From NCBI GenBank assembly GCA_019915015.1, contig JAHBBC010000002.1, positions 2,232,001 to 2,296,000 of the forward strand: a stretch of DNA of 64,000 nucleotides, read 5' to 3'. The notes beneath the pieces were generated by a model, which made no database searches, was not told the DNA's origin, and worked only from the letters and a program-made list of their open reading frames with translations. Positions within the stretch are counted from its first letter, which is position 1. Each line of letters begins with the position of its first letter. Below are positions 20,855 through 33,959 of this stretch, one piece after another. Origin of the DNA: Auriscalpium vulgare (taxonomy: Eukaryota; Basidiomycota; Agaricomycetes; Russulales; Auriscalpiaceae). The translations under genes were made by a program, and so were the position numbers.

Positions 20855-21318
20855 CCGTCAGGCACCTGTGTGGGGTAGGGACAAAGCGCGTCTTGGTACG
20901 TGCGAAGCACGTGCATGCAAGCTCCCCGTCTTCGTATGTGGAGAATCCAACTACAGACTATCATATTTGCTATTTGCAGTAAATCATTCCCACGCTTGGC
21001 CCAGAGGCATTATGCCAGTCTTGGATGCACTGTGTAGTGCATCTGAAACTGACATCATACCTCTCCGCTCCGCGTAATATATCACCCAGACTTGAAAACC
21101 ACACCCTTCTGTTGGGCTGTGAGAGTGGAGTTTGTTATTTTCTGCTGGAAAACAGTAGACTTTGAGAGAGTTTTGAAAGCTTCCGGTTATTTGAGCTATG
21201 AATGGACATACTATGATTGCTGTTTACAATGATAAAAGTAACCCCTACCAAATACAAATATGAGACAGGTCAAAATATTCACGGAATGAGAGGACTCACG
21301 TATAGTAAATGCCAGCTG
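20855..21318. other. 3' flank of NLR1
   Basis: About 460 bp downstream of the NLR1 stop. AT content rises near 21100-21300, as expected for a 3' untranslated region and terminator. Nothing else is recognised. Confidence 0.4.
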
Positions 21319-24300
21319 TCACCATATATGTCCTGCTGAACATTTCATCCAGTCTCTCCCATGAACAAAATTCAAAAGATCCAGCACTGTCTCTTGCTGT
21401 GGGGTGCTCATCCAGATATTACTTGGGCGATGAAGACTGTGTCTATGTAGGGGGGGAACCCACATAAGAAACTGGGAGTCTCCACAATGAATCCAACCAT
21501 GTTCATTCATAACAGATTGGTCTGTAAAACCAGAACACACTTCAATCTGTTCTTCTGGTAGGTCTGGTTTTGTGTTCCATACTTCCACAGTTCCATCATC
21601 TGACCCTGAGGCAATGCTCTGGCCATCTGGGGAGAATGCCACAGACTTGACTGGGTATCTGTGCCCCTCAAATGGCCCTGCAACTGTGGCACCTGTGGGT
21701 GAATTCCACACCCGCACAGTGCAATCATATGACCCTGAGGCAATGCTCTGGCCATCTGGTGAGAATGCCACAGACCAGACTGGGTCGGTGTGCCCCTCAA
21801 ATGGCCCTGCAACTGTGGCACCTGTGGCCGCATTCCACACCCGCACAGTGCAATCATATGACCCTGAGGCAATGCTCTGGCCATCTGGTGAGAATGCCAC
21901 AGACCAGACTGTGTCTGTGTGCCCCTTAAATGGCCCTGCAACTGTGGCACCTGTGGCCGCATTCCAGACCTGCACAGTGCAATCTCCTGACCCTGAGGCA
22001 ATGCTCTGGCCATCTGGTGAGAATGCCACAGAATCGACTCCACTTGTGTGCCCCTCAAATGGCCCTGCAACTGTGGCACCTGTGGCTGCATTCCACACCC
22101 GCACAGTGCAATCTCCTGACCCTGAGGCAATGCTCTGGCCATCTGGTGAGAATGCCACAGAAACGACTGGGAGTGTGTGCCCCTCAAATGGCCCTGCAAC
22201 TGTGGCACCTGTGGCTGCATTCCACACCCGCACAGTGCAATCATTTGACCCTGAGGCAATGCTCTGGCCATCTGGTGAGAATGCCACAGACCAGACTGGG
22301 TCGGTGTGCCCCTCAAATGGCCCTGCAACTGTGGCACCTGTGGCCGCATTCCACACCCGCACAGTGCAATCATATGACCCTGAGGCAATGCTCTGGCTAT
22401 CTGGTGAGAATGCCACAGACCAGACTGTGTCTGTGTGCCCCTTAAATGGCCCTGCAACTGTGGCACCTGTGGCCGCATTCCAGACCCGCACAGTGCAATC
22501 TCCTGACCCTGAGGCAATGCTCTGGCCATCTGGTGAGAATGCCACAGAATCGACTCCACTTGTGTGCCCCTCAAATGGCCCTGCAACTGTGGCACCTGTG
22601 GCTGCATTCCACACCCGCACAGTGCAATCTCCTGACCCTGAGGCAATGCTCTGGCCATCTGGTGAGAATGCCACAGAAACGACTGGGAGTGTGTGCCCCT
22701 CAAATGGCCCTGCAACTGTGGCACCTGTGGCTGCATTCCACACCCGCACAGTGCAATCATTTGACCCTGAGGCAATGCTCTGGCCATCTGGTGAGAATGC
22801 CACAGACCAGACTGGGTCGGTGTGCCCCTCAAATGGCCCTGCAACTGTGGCACCTGTGGCCGCATTCCACACCCGCACAGTGCAATCATATGACCCTGAG
22901 GCAATGCTCTGGCCATCTGGTGAGAATGCCACAGACCAGACTGTGTCTGTGTGCCCCTTAAATGGCCCTGCAACTGTGGCACCTGTGGCCGCATTCCAGA
23001 CCCGCACAGTGCAATCTCCTGACCCTGAGGCAATGCTCTGGCCATCTGGTGAGAATGCCACAGAATTGACTCCACTTGTGTGCCCCTCAAATGGCCCTGC
23101 AACTGTGGCACCTATTGCTGCATTCCGGACCCGCACAGTGCAATCTCCTGACCCTGAGGCAATGCTCTGGCCATCTGGTGAGAATGCCACAGAATTGACT
23201 GTATTTGTGTGCCCCTCAAATGGCCCTGCAACTGTTACACCTGTGGCTGCATTCCACACCCGCACAGTGCAATCTCTTGACCCTGAGGCAATGCTCTGGC
23301 CATCTGGTGAGAATGCCACAGAAACGACTGGGAGTGTGTGCCCCTCAAATGGCCCTGCAACTGTAGCACCTGTGGCTGCATTCCACACCCGCACAGTCCT
23401 GTCACCTGACCCTGAGGCAATACTCTGGCCATCTGGTGAGAATGCCACAGAATTGACTGTGTCTGTGTGCCCCTTAAATGGCCCTGCAACTGTGGCACCT
23501 ATTGCTGCATTCCAGACCCGCACAGTGCAATCTCCTGACCCTGAGGCAATGCTCTGGCCATCTGGTGAGAATGCCACAGAATTGACTGTATTTGTGTGCC
23601 CCTCAAATGGCCCTGCAACTGTTACACCTGTGGCTGCATTCCATACCCGCACAGTGTGATCATATGACCCTGAGGCAATGTTCTGGCCATCTGGTGAGAA
23701 TGCCACAGAAACGACTGGGAGTGTGTGCCCCTCAAATGGCCCTGCAACTGTAGCACCTGTGACTGCATTCCATACCCGCAAAGTGTGATCATATGACCCT
23801 GAGGCAATGTTCTGGCCATCTGGTGAGAATGCCACAGAAACGACTGGGAGTGTGTGCCCCTCAAATGGCCCTGCAACTGTAGCACCTGTGGCTGCATTCC
23901 ATACCCGCACAGTGTGATCATATGACCCTGAGGCAATGTTCTGGCCATCGGGTGAAAATGCCACAGATTCGACTGTGAGTGTGTGCCCCTCAAATGGCCC
24001 TGCAACTGTAGCACCTGTGGCTGCATTCCACACCCGCACAGTCCTGTCACCTGACCCTGAGGCAATACTCTGGCCATCTGGTGAGAAGCACACTGTTGAT
24101 ATCCATTCTTGACACTGAATAATCATTCGTAATGCAGGCCATTCTGTGAGCCGCCCTTTTTTGAGAGACAGCGTCCTGGGGAATCTTGCTATATACTGCT
24201 TGAGCATCCAAGACTCTTTTGGTGCAAATGGAAGAGCAGAAATATAGATATGTGGTGCACTTTGTGAGATTGGAACACCAAAATACTGCACAAACGTGAT

Positions 24301-27300
24301 CATCTCATCCACAAGTGTCCTGAGTTTGATAGTCATGGTTCTAGTTGAGGTTTTGGTTAAGCTTGAATTTAACTGGAACCTTGACTATATTAGTATGCCA
24401 ACATTCAAGATACAGCCCACTCACCCCTTGGTCCAGCCACAATTTTAGAGATTGTAACATTTGTGAAGCAAAATGTACTTTGCCTAGAAGGCTGAGTACT
24501 TCCAGCCAGTAGAGAGCCTTCGTCTCCAAGAACGCTTTGATATCCATACATAGTGTTTCTTCAAAGCAACAGTGTTGCAAATGTGTACCCCAAAAGCAGC
24601 AAGCATAAGACAGATGTGATGGAATATTTGCTTCAATACGAGCTTGAAGATCAGATACATCTTTGTTTGCCACGTGTGATGTAGTAAGGCTACAAATGTT
24701 GAATTTAAGGCCATTCTTGCTATACATGACTTTCAAAGAGGATTTTGCCATGCTGAAGTGCGCTTGAGCTATATCAATATGAAACAGTGTGGTTCTCCCC
24801 TCCTCAAGGAGAAAGTCACGGAAAGATGTGTGAAGTGGTACAACAGGGAGATGTGATGTAGATGACACATTAGTCAAAAGTGAGCCCAGATGAGATAATA
24901 TAGTTGTGACTAGCTCTGTGTCCTCTTCCTCAGGTGGTTGTTCCTCATCTATGTTGCAATATTGTTGCAAGGCTGTAAGGGCAGATACAGAAAGTGGTTC
25001 AAAAGCAGAAAGAAGCTGGCCTACCACAGAAGTAAACTGACTCTGAGAGTCGTTGAATTTCACTTCAAGAATCAGCTCATACAAGGTATCAAGAGGTTTG
25101 AATTTATCTGTGGCCAATAGGCGTTTGATGCATTTTCGTGTTGTCAAGCCAGTAGGTGGTTTCTGAATGTATTCACATGCCACTGCAGCCCACTGAAATA
25201 GACCTTCAGCTTTTGCTGTCAATTGTTCTACAGTCTTCTTAAATTCTTCTTCTGAAATGACTTTAGGTGCAATATCTGATAATTCTTGAGATATATATTT
25301 CTGAATATCATCATTGGTGGTAGCTGCTAGTATTGGGTCATCCATGTACTTGATTTGTACTGAATGGGCACATTTGAAGGCATCCACAATGTCTTCTTCA
25401 GTCCTAGAAGTGATTAAGACTCGGATATTTGAAGGAAGCCTTGAAATGTTTTGTGCTAGGAAAACATGCAATCCATGTTTATCTACAGTGTCACCGCTTT
25501 CATCCAAGGCATCAATCACAATTACAATAGGTGGTGCGTTTTCAGTTTGTAACTTGTCAAATGGTTGTTGTAAGAGACAATTGAAATGGTTCTTATATTG
25601 CCAAGTACCCAGCCACTCTGACTCTTTCATACTCTTGCCCAGTTCAGATTTGAATGAGGGATACAACTTGGCAAGATTATAAGCCAGTGTTGGCAAAAAA
25701 TTGCGTAATGTGTTCTGCGACTCTGACCTCATAAAGACAAAGGATGTAATAGACTGCTTGTCTTTTGGAAAATGATTCAAAATCTCATGTGCAATAGATG
25801 ATTTTCCTGTGCCTGCTTTGCCAAACAATACAAGAGCATGATCTGACTCTGGATTTTTTATCCATGCATAGATATGGTCCAAGAATTTTGTCCTTGTACC
25901 AGCAAGACACCCAGTGTTCACTTTAGGGTGCTTAGAGGAGCCTGGTTCATAATAAACAAGTAATTTATCAATTTCTCTGTTCAGGCCTGTGTAATAAAGT
26001 GTTAGTTGAATATTACATGTGGCATGGGATTACTAACCTTCATCCTTCATCAGCTGTAGTACTTCTTTCAGCTGAATGGACAGTCCATTGATAAGTTCTA
26101 CTGCAATTGTTGTATTGGCTTGAGTATGCACTGTAGCATGGTCTGAAAAGCTCTTTTGTAAACCAACAAGAGCTTGAGTGTATTCTTTGATCACTGCATC
26201 TGCTGATCCATGGAGGTTTGACCAAAATCGCTTTACTAGAAAAGGATTAGCCTCATTGTATCCATTATTGATATCCTTCACAACTTACAAAATGATGGTT
26301 CTGCTGCATATTCTTGAATAAATTCACCAGCAGAGCGTATCAACTTTACCATAGTAATGAGTATTTTTGCCTGTTTTGTCTCAGGCTTCTTCATGATTTG
26401 TCCAGCCTCTTGTAGAAGTTCAAATGTATCCCTTATAGTGGAGAAGAGGTCATGTATATCCTGATCAAGTTGAACCTGCTTCAAGAAAGTCTAAACAATG
26501 CAATTTAAGTCAAGGGCTCACAGTTTCTGACAGCAGCTACAATACCCACCTTTGGTAGCACTGATAGCAGCATCCATGCTGCCTTCACACATGGGTGGAT
26601 CTAAAACAAGTCTTCTCAGATCATGTCAGAGAAGAAGAAAGGCAGACCTGCCTCTGCAATATCATCAACCACATTCACAAACCATTGAAATTTGTCCATT
26701 GCACTTCCCCAAGTGTCATATACATTTATCACTTTTTCCACAGCTTCTGGACCTTTGCTGATAGCCTCCACTTTTTTTCCCAATTGTTCTGATGGGGTAT
26801 GCATGTGTTCCAGTTTTTGCGGAGCGATAGTCAAGACGGCCTCAGTTGCTGGCATAAGATCTGACATAGATAGTGCGGATGGTGTCTCGCTAGGCGCCGC
26901 TGCTTGAGGGCCAACATTGAGGATCAGAGATGTCATAGACACCGGTTTAGCAGTGACAGCAGGAGCGGACTCAAGAGCAGGAAGACTAGAAAGGACCGAG
27001 ATCGACAGCCTGAGTGTTGTGTCTAGTGTGGTTCCAGGCACACCAGGATTGAAATCCGTATCTATCAGAGATATTCGTAAGCGGATAGAAGCCAATCATG
27101 TCAGCGATGCGCACTTTGTTGTGCAGATACGAGGATCAACTTGAGAGGACATTTGACTGTCGCCATGAGTTTGTTCTTACGCAGCAGCCTTTTGGCAAAA
27201 ACGCGAATCGTGATGTCTGGGTCCGATTCAAGATTACTGCAAAAGGTCAGCTTGTTTCAAGACACTGGAAAGATTGACGGTACTCACAATCCACTCAGCA

Positions 27301-27769
27301 TGAAGGTCCATGCGACATACTGTTCCTTCCTCCTGGCGGCCTGCGTTCTCTTCGTCTTCACCCCGTCGGTGATGCCGAGGAAGAACGGCCGCTCCCTGCC
27401 GAGCAGATTCTTGAGGCGGGGCAAGCCCTGTGCGCGAATAACTGAACGCGACAACGAGTGAGTGACGGTGCAGAGAACGGTTGGAAACTAGCTACGCACC
27501 GATGTCCGTGGATTCAGTCAGGCGGTCGATGCGGCGCGGGACCGCCCCTCCTTGCACGTCGCCAATCACAGCTCTATCGCGGATGGACTTCAATCACAGG
27601 CAGCGAAGGAATAAGAATTGGCGTACTCTGCTCCCGATCGCTGAGAATCGGGGGGATCTGGTCTGCAGATGCGCAATATGTCAGGATCGTCGGTTATAGT
27701 CTCGTATTGCCCGCACACTCACGTTCTGTTGGCCGTTTGGTCGGACTCTGTATCCCGTGGGGGGTTCAT
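21319..27769 (-). CDS. NLR1: C2-like / NACHT / WD40 NOD-like receptor, about 1973 aa
   Basis: Eleven exons inferred at 27769-27723, 27662-27627, 27573-27500, 27441-27288, 27236-27115, 27061-26652, 26600-26550, 26490-26289, 26235-26038, 25986-24425 and 24384-21319; they total 5922 nt and all phases close. The N-terminus (about residues 50-130) resembles a C2 domain (VIRAQGLPRLK). A helical region follows, then NACHT with Walker A GKAGTGKS near 488 and Walker B VIVIDALDES near 590. About 20 WD40 repeats of 43 residues span about 1046-1906. A conserved tail (GFTDQS, EHGW, LHRPSN, NFVHGRDW) ends the protein. Related fungal NLRs (HET-E/HET-D type) trigger cell death or defence on recognising non-self; that role is inferred here. 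One intron appears to be GC-AG. Confidence 0.88.
21580..24090 (-). repeat. NLR1 WD40 array, 129-bp unit with 516-bp higher-order repeats
   Basis: Twenty tandem 129-bp units, each coding one 43-residue WD40 repeat of the form SVAFSPDGQSIASGS..D.TV. Four consecutive units (GHTDTV, GHTDPV, GHTLPV, GHTSGV types) form a 516-bp block that recurs; 21930-22445 and 22446-22961 differ at only a few bases. Such near-identity points to recent unequal exchange or gene conversion. One repeat reads VRVRNAA in place of VRVWNAA. Confidence 0.93.
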
Positions 27770-28000
27770 ACTTGTAGAGTAGCTGGTTTGGAAGACAATG
27801 TCACGGTGGAAAGCTAAGAGTGCGCTGCGCTCGAGGTCGACGTAGGTCGAGAGGTGCAACACGTGGGCTGGATGTCGCACGCGGCAAAATTGATCCTTGT
27901 CAACTTTTCTTGATGCATTCCCGCAGCATTCTTCCATGGCTTTCGCCACCCACTCAACACATTCGAATTGAGTCCCTGGACTCTTGCTTTTACATGCTAG
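27770..28000 (-). promoter_or_regulatory. NLR1 5' flank conserved with the NLR2 5' flank
   Basis: Reading away from the NLR1 ATG, the sequence matches the region upstream of NLR2 (about 40600-40770): both carry CCACGTG, CGACCTACGTC, TCGAGCGCA and GCGCACTCT in the same order, ending ACAAGTATG or TAAGTATG. The CACGTG box is a candidate bHLH site. The frame is open upstream in NLR1 but has a TAA in NLR2, so I treat this as promoter and leader rather than protein. Confidence 0.55.
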
Positions 28001-28059
28001 AAACGCACATGGCCAACTGGAACCCTCAATGCGACGTGTGCGATGTCGAGCCGCCTCAA

Positions 28060-31000
28060 GGCCGAGAAGATACATACTCTACTTGAGATGAGGTGCGTCT
28101 CGACTCCATGCGCTGAGCTTGACCAACTTGACTGACTCTTGCAGACTATGGCATTTCGTGCCCCGCAGGCGAATGGACGGCGGAACTTGCTGCTCTCGCC
28201 CATGGTCGCCTCTCCCATGTCGACTCCTCAAGACCCCCGCAACTCTGTCTCGCGCTCAGCACCGTTCAGCTAAGGCTCTCTCGCCAGTCGGAGGTGCGTC
28301 TATCCACTTTCCGCTGCGGAAAGCTGTGACTTTCGACTGGCCCCCAGCTGCCAGCGTGTCCGTCGAGCGACTAACGGCACCCGCCTCAACGACTCCCCCT
28401 CCTACCCCCAACAGCTCCCGGACACCTTCGAAACTGACCGCCGTTCTGCGCGCCATCCTGCCCAGCGCCCACGTGCTGCGCAGCCCGCATCCGAACACAC
28501 GCCGCAGTGGACGCCCACGCTGCAGCACGCTACGCACCCGCAACTCGCGGCGTTCAACGAACTCACCCAATGACTGCTGCGGGGTCCTGGTGGCGCGTCA
28601 TGATGCAAGAGAAGGCGACGGGGCTATCGTCTGTCGAGGAGCAGGAGCAGCACAGGTGTCGGGTACGTGGTACGACCCCGGGATGTATCCGCATATACTT
28701 ACCTCTCCGCCTCCGATGTGTTCAGCTGGCCACGGAAATAGCGCAGAGATCAATGGGACCGTCGCGCGAACTATGCGCCGTGCAGAAGCACAGGGCGAAC
28801 ACCAGGCTGGGTGCGCAACCAAGGTCCTCCGCCCGTTACCCGCGCCGCCTCCCACGCACAAGGATACAAGCCCATGGACCCTCTTCCATCCCTTGCAGCA
28901 CACCCGAGTGCTGTGCTCGCGCAGTGGTCAAGGTCCCGTCATCTTGAATACCGCTTTCATCCACGACGGCTCCCTGCGCTGGCGTCATTCACACTCGCAC
29001 TACTGAAAGACCATCAAGCTGGCCGCGCTTTCAAGACGACGATGTCAGGCAAATCACGACTGCTCCGGGCGGTTTGTACCGCAGCTTTTCTTAGTGTATC
29101 TCGTCCTCGCTGTTGCCTCATTGTGTAATAGAAGTTGACTTGGATTTGCGATGTAAACCGGGGAGCGCTGTGCAGACAAGCAGACAGTTTACATGGCGAC
29201 TACGTTGACTGCAGCATTTGACCGATCGTGAGCGACGAGAAGAGATCAATTGCCGGTATCTGAGCATGATCCCCCGGGACGTCCGCGACGTGCCAGCCTG
29301 AGCAGAGTCCATAAGGAATTGAGTTCTGGAAACTGGGACGCGACCGTTCAAGCAAGACAACGTGGCATGCAGCGCAAATTTCCCTGCGTGTGTGGACGAG
29401 TTCTCGCTGCAGGATCGCGACACGGCGAGACCACTCGAACGCTGCAACGACGTCTCGGACAATTGAGTATATATCAGCGCGGCAACCGGAGGATGACGAA
29501 CGTCGAACGGGACCATCGCCGATATGTCCGGCTTGTCGCGGCCTCCTTCCTACCTCCACCGCGGCCATCTGCAACGCCTCTTGTCGACTGCTATTGACAC
29601 CATGGTCCATCGGGTTTCGCTCACTCGTTCGACACGCTCTGCGCTCCCTGCTCTTCATTACATCCACATGTCGCCACCGATCCTGGCCAGCTGGACGCCG
29701 AAGCGTGATCTTGAGCCGCCTCAGGCCGAAATCGCCGCAAGAGATGCACATTGAGATTCGGAGGTCAGAGGTACGTCTCTGCGCTGAACGAAACGCGCGT
29801 GCCGAGCTTGACCCATTTGATTGATCAGTGCAGACGGCAGAACTTGCCACTTGCTGCTCGTCGCCCATCTGGACAACTCATCTTCCAGTCCCCAAGGCCG
29901 CCATCGAAACGTTCTGCATAACAACACGTCGTGCCCATACGCTCATCACCTTTGCAACGCCTTTCTTCGCGGGTCTGTGCGTCTGTTCCATTCGCAGCAT
30001 TGCGCCATTCTGCGCGATGCCCCAACCCACATTCGAAGACACGGCGCAGAACCTGGCAACAGAGACGCGCACGCCACGTATGTATGAGCAGCTCGCGGTC
30101 GTCGGTGGGCTAACCAGTTGGCTGCTGCAAGGGTGGACGCGCAAACGTGCACGGAGACGGCGGACGAGGCCGTGCAGATTGATGCACCCAAGGCAGCATC
30201 TCTGTCGAGGAGCGCAGGTGCCCGCGCGGCAGGTACGTGGTCAGAAACTTGAATGTATGCGCACATACTGACTTACTCCCTCTGCATCGTCGTTCGATGT
30301 GTTCAAATTGCCGCAAAGCTATGGAAGGAGCCGCCCAAAATGCTCCAAGTCTCTGCCAGGCGAGTATTGATCGCTGTACCAGCTGTTTGACCGTCGCGCC
30401 TTTCTCGCGCACAGCACCGCATCTGCGGTCTGGCTGATCGACGTCCACGGACAGTCTCGCCAACCCTGCTGCTCATCCGAGGGCCGCCGTCACCGCACAA
30501 TGCTCAATATATCCTGAACCCGGGGACTCTGTCGCGCGCTCATGGTCCGGTCCTGTCGAATGACGGCTTGCTGGCGCCACACAAATGATGCACCGAGCTT
30601 GTCGCGCTTCGAGTCTTCGGTTTCCAGTACTTGCTTGATTTCACGATTGCACCGGGTGACGCACACCACGGGACAACTTATCGTTGTCTTAGTTGTCTAA
30701 TTCAAGGTGCATGGATTTGCAGTAGGAACCGGCGCGTCTGCTGTGCAGACCGCGCGAGAAAACCTTTTGCTTGAGAAGGTCATTGGCTCTGTAACTGCGC
30801 ACGGCGAACTAGTAAGTAAGCCTCGCCATGGGTACCATATGATTTCAGTATTTGTCGGGATACGCTGCCCCCGAATGTGTTCCGATCCTTCAGGACGCGC
30901 AACGTTCGTTCGTGTTGTGCGGTCCAGCCAACGAGGGCGTCCGCGGATTACCAGTAGGCAGCGGAGCATATGGACAGCAGCGTGTGGATGTTCTGAAGTA

Positions 31001-33420
31001 TATGCGCATGAAAGCTGGGACGTGGGCAGCGTGAAATAATGAGTCCACTGTGCCAGTGGGCAGAATTCGGTCCGGTCGGATGGTTCTCGGCGATCTCGAT
31101 ACAGCGAGACCAGGCGAAGCCAGCCGGGACCACGACGCTTGCGATCTGAGCATCAGGGCGGCAGCTGGCCGTGGAGGAAGGAAGACTCAAGAGGCGCAGG
31201 CTGTGGATTTGAGATCGGGTTGAACGTGACCGTATCGCCGATATGTCCGGTTCGTTACCCGGCCGCCCTTCGAGCCTCGTCCTCACTCGATCCCCACCGA
31301 CCCTGGCTCGCCCGAAAGCCCATGCGTAGTGTCTCACTCCACCCTCGCAAGGCGAAGCTCAGGCCACAAGCCGCGCAATCGCCGTGTCTTTCAAGGAGAT
31401 GCGGTGCGTCTCTGTTTGCGACAGAGCCTACGGATGTTTACTGACTTTCTCACAGAGCTTGTGCGTCGCGAGCAGGCGGGCGTGCAAGCTGGTCGCTCGC
31501 GCCTTGGCTGTCGCCTGCCCGTCTCGATTCATCGCCTCTGCATACGCAGCCCCGCCGCGCGATACTTCCGCATTCCAACGGCTAGGCGCACACACGTTAT
31601 CTGGGCTTGCGGATGAGGCGAACAATCGTGCGGTGGTGCGGCTAACATCCTGCAGAGAGAGCGCGGGGCTGTGGCAGATGGGGTCGTGTAGGCGCGGCGC
31701 GGGTACTGAGCAGGCCCGGGGAGCGGGAGAGGACACGGACAAGGCGGGCCACCCTGGTACGTGCTATTAGTTCTTGGCCGCATCTGCAGCCCCACTAAAC
31801 CATCATCACCCAGGCTCCGTCCAATACTTTGCCCACTGCCCCCGCGTTCAGCACCTTCGAAACGACATATCTCGGTCGCCGACGTCGTCTCGATCCGCAA
31901 CATGTGCCTTCCGCGCACATCGACGGACTTGCGGCCCCAATAGCCTTCGGGGCATTTTCTTCAAAGGACGTAGAGGAGGGGCGGTGCGAAGTTTCCAGAG
32001 AGGCGAGGAAAGGCGGACGCTATCGTGCAGATTGCCTGCGCACAGGTGCGTATCACTGTCGGCGTTCTCATTTGCATATGACTGACCCTCGCCATTGGCA
32101 GCTTGAGGCAGAACGTCGATTCTTATATGTCGAGGAGTCTGTCAACGTCGACCGCCCGAACAGCACGACTCGAGTTGACGACCCAATGTTCCTATCATTG
32201 CTCCACAACTCTATCCGGTGCCTTCATAGGTCGAAGGCAGGTTAGTGCTGTTCGACTGCACTTATCCATATGCTGACGTTCATACTCAGTCGACTACTAC
32301 CAGACAACACTTCGCCATAAATTCCGACACGCCGTGCCGAGCATGCGGCCAACGCGCGGCTCAGGCGGCGTTCAGCTCGCCGCTCATGAACGCACTGAGT
32401 ACGTACAGTATCGTTTTCTTGCTTGATGTTCGCCCTGACCGCGCCCAGGACGTACGCGGAAGCTTTGGAAGGACCGTGGCACTCTCGCTCGCTCTAGCTT
32501 GAGGACATACCGGAGTAACCGTCCAGTTCCATGACTTTCAAGACGACCGCATCTGGCGTGTCCATCGAGCTCGATGCCCGGCCGACCAACATCCTCCGCC
32601 TCAACGAAGCGCGCTCTGGCCCCGAACTTACGCGTTTTTCAAAAGCGACCGTCGTCTATTGCGCTATCTTGCGCGGCGCCCACGCATCGCGCCGCCCGCA
32701 TCGGAAGACACGGCGCAGACGCGCACGGTGAAGCATACAACGTATGTATGCCCAATCCAACGACTTCTGCGAGGTCCTGGTGGCGCGTGATTGTACATGA
32801 GGCGACGGGGCTATGTAGAAAACGCATCCGGGTCAGCATCATCTGTCGAGGAACGGGAGGAGCGTTGGGCTCAGGTACGTGGTTAGACCCCGGATTGTAT
32901 GCACATACTAACCTCTCCACTCAGCCGGCCACAAAAGCATCGAAGAGATCGCGCGCAACGCTCGGCATGGCGAGTCCCGTCTACTATGGGTTTGCTTGAC
33001 CGTCGTGCGTGCACGCAGGCTAGACGACCACCAGCAAAGGTGCACTATCTCCGTGCAACCTGGCCACGCAAGGGTTCGAAACCCTTCGTCTCCCGCCTCG
33101 CGCCCGCTTGTACCGCTCCTATTCAACACCGTGGTGCTGACGCACCACCCAAACAACATCAAGCCTGTCGCGCTACAAGCCGTCGATCTCAAGTGACACG
33201 ACAACTGCACGGGGTGACCGGTAAAATGTACCGCACATTCGCATGTTTTATCTCGTCCTCGTGGTAATACACATGAAGAGAATTTACTACGTTGAACGCA
33301 GTTTTCTGGCGGATTGTGAGCGACAGCACGGGATCAATCACAGCAAATCCTCGAGGGTGAGGATGATCCTCCGGGATACTTGCTGCCAGCCTGAGCAAGT
33401 CGGACCAGTCGTCACAAACG
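28060..33420 (+). repeat. Decayed tandem duplicates of an unknown intron-containing gene
   Basis: At least three diverged copies of the same sequence are present. One segment, TGGTGGCGCGT...GGCGACGGGGCTAT then CTGTCGAGGA and an intron starting GTACGTGG with CATACTAAC/CATATACTTAC and ending CAG, is seen near 28580-28745 and 32775-32945, with a weaker copy near 30180-30315. A second segment near 29000-29310 recurs near 33150-33400, and in part near 31040-31150. Conserved splice signals suggest they derive from a real spliced gene. The reading frames have drifted and stop codons are frequent, so I cannot define an intact protein or a function. Confidence 0.5.
30707..31034 (+). pseudogene. Two-exon coding remnant, unknown
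   Basis: Sequence from about 30707 reads HGFAVGTGASAVQTAREN and ends near 30809; an intron starting GTAAGTAAG and ending TTTCAG (about 30810-30849) joins it to YLSGYAAPECVPILQDA ... GAYGQQRVDVLKYMR, which stops at 31034. The phases fit and the composition is protein-like, but no upstream start or known domain was found. It lies within the decayed tandem region and may be the 3' end of one copy. Confidence 0.4.
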
Positions 33421-33959
33421 CACGACCGCCAGCTTCTGCGCGCGGCACACATCACACGTCTCAATGGCACCGCGTTCGGTTTGGGTGCGAAGCGATACAC
33501 TCGGTGCGTACTCCTTTTCTGTATCGCGCGACCCCGCGCCGACGGATTCGGGCTCATGTATCAACAGACCGTGCGTGTAACACTGCGCCCGCTGTATGCC
33601 GACCTCGCCGGCCTGCAGCACTCAAACATCCATCGATATCAGACCTATTGACACGCCCATCCACGAAGCTCGCACAGCCGCTCTCAAGCCCAAGTCCTCG
33701 CCGGCTCGCGGACGTACAGCAGATTGTCACTAGCCTGCGCCGGGGCCGCCGCCTGTCTGCAGTCCCTCCCGTTCCGCGCCTGGATCCTCAAAAGAAAAAC
33801 GAAACATGCGTCGACAGCACTTTCTCGGGGCTGGTGATGCCGGGTACGGTGACCGCGCGCGGCACGGCAAGAATACTGCCATTGACTCCCGGCAGACAGC
33901 TGGGCGCAACTTGATCATCCTGATGTCGGACGACCGCGTAACCGATTTGGCGGAGTCGT

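Noticed and set aside
21572..23659. Long plus-strand open frame of 695 codons opposite the NLR1 WD40 array, and others of 171 codons
   Set aside because: The 129-bp unit is a multiple of three, so any frame free of stops in one unit stays open through the array. Sense-strand WD40 and tail similarity identify the real gene.
28119..29006. 295-codon plus-strand frame as an intact gene
   Set aside because: It reads through sequences with conserved intron signals and does not stay in phase with its repeated copies near 30.2 and 32.8 kb.
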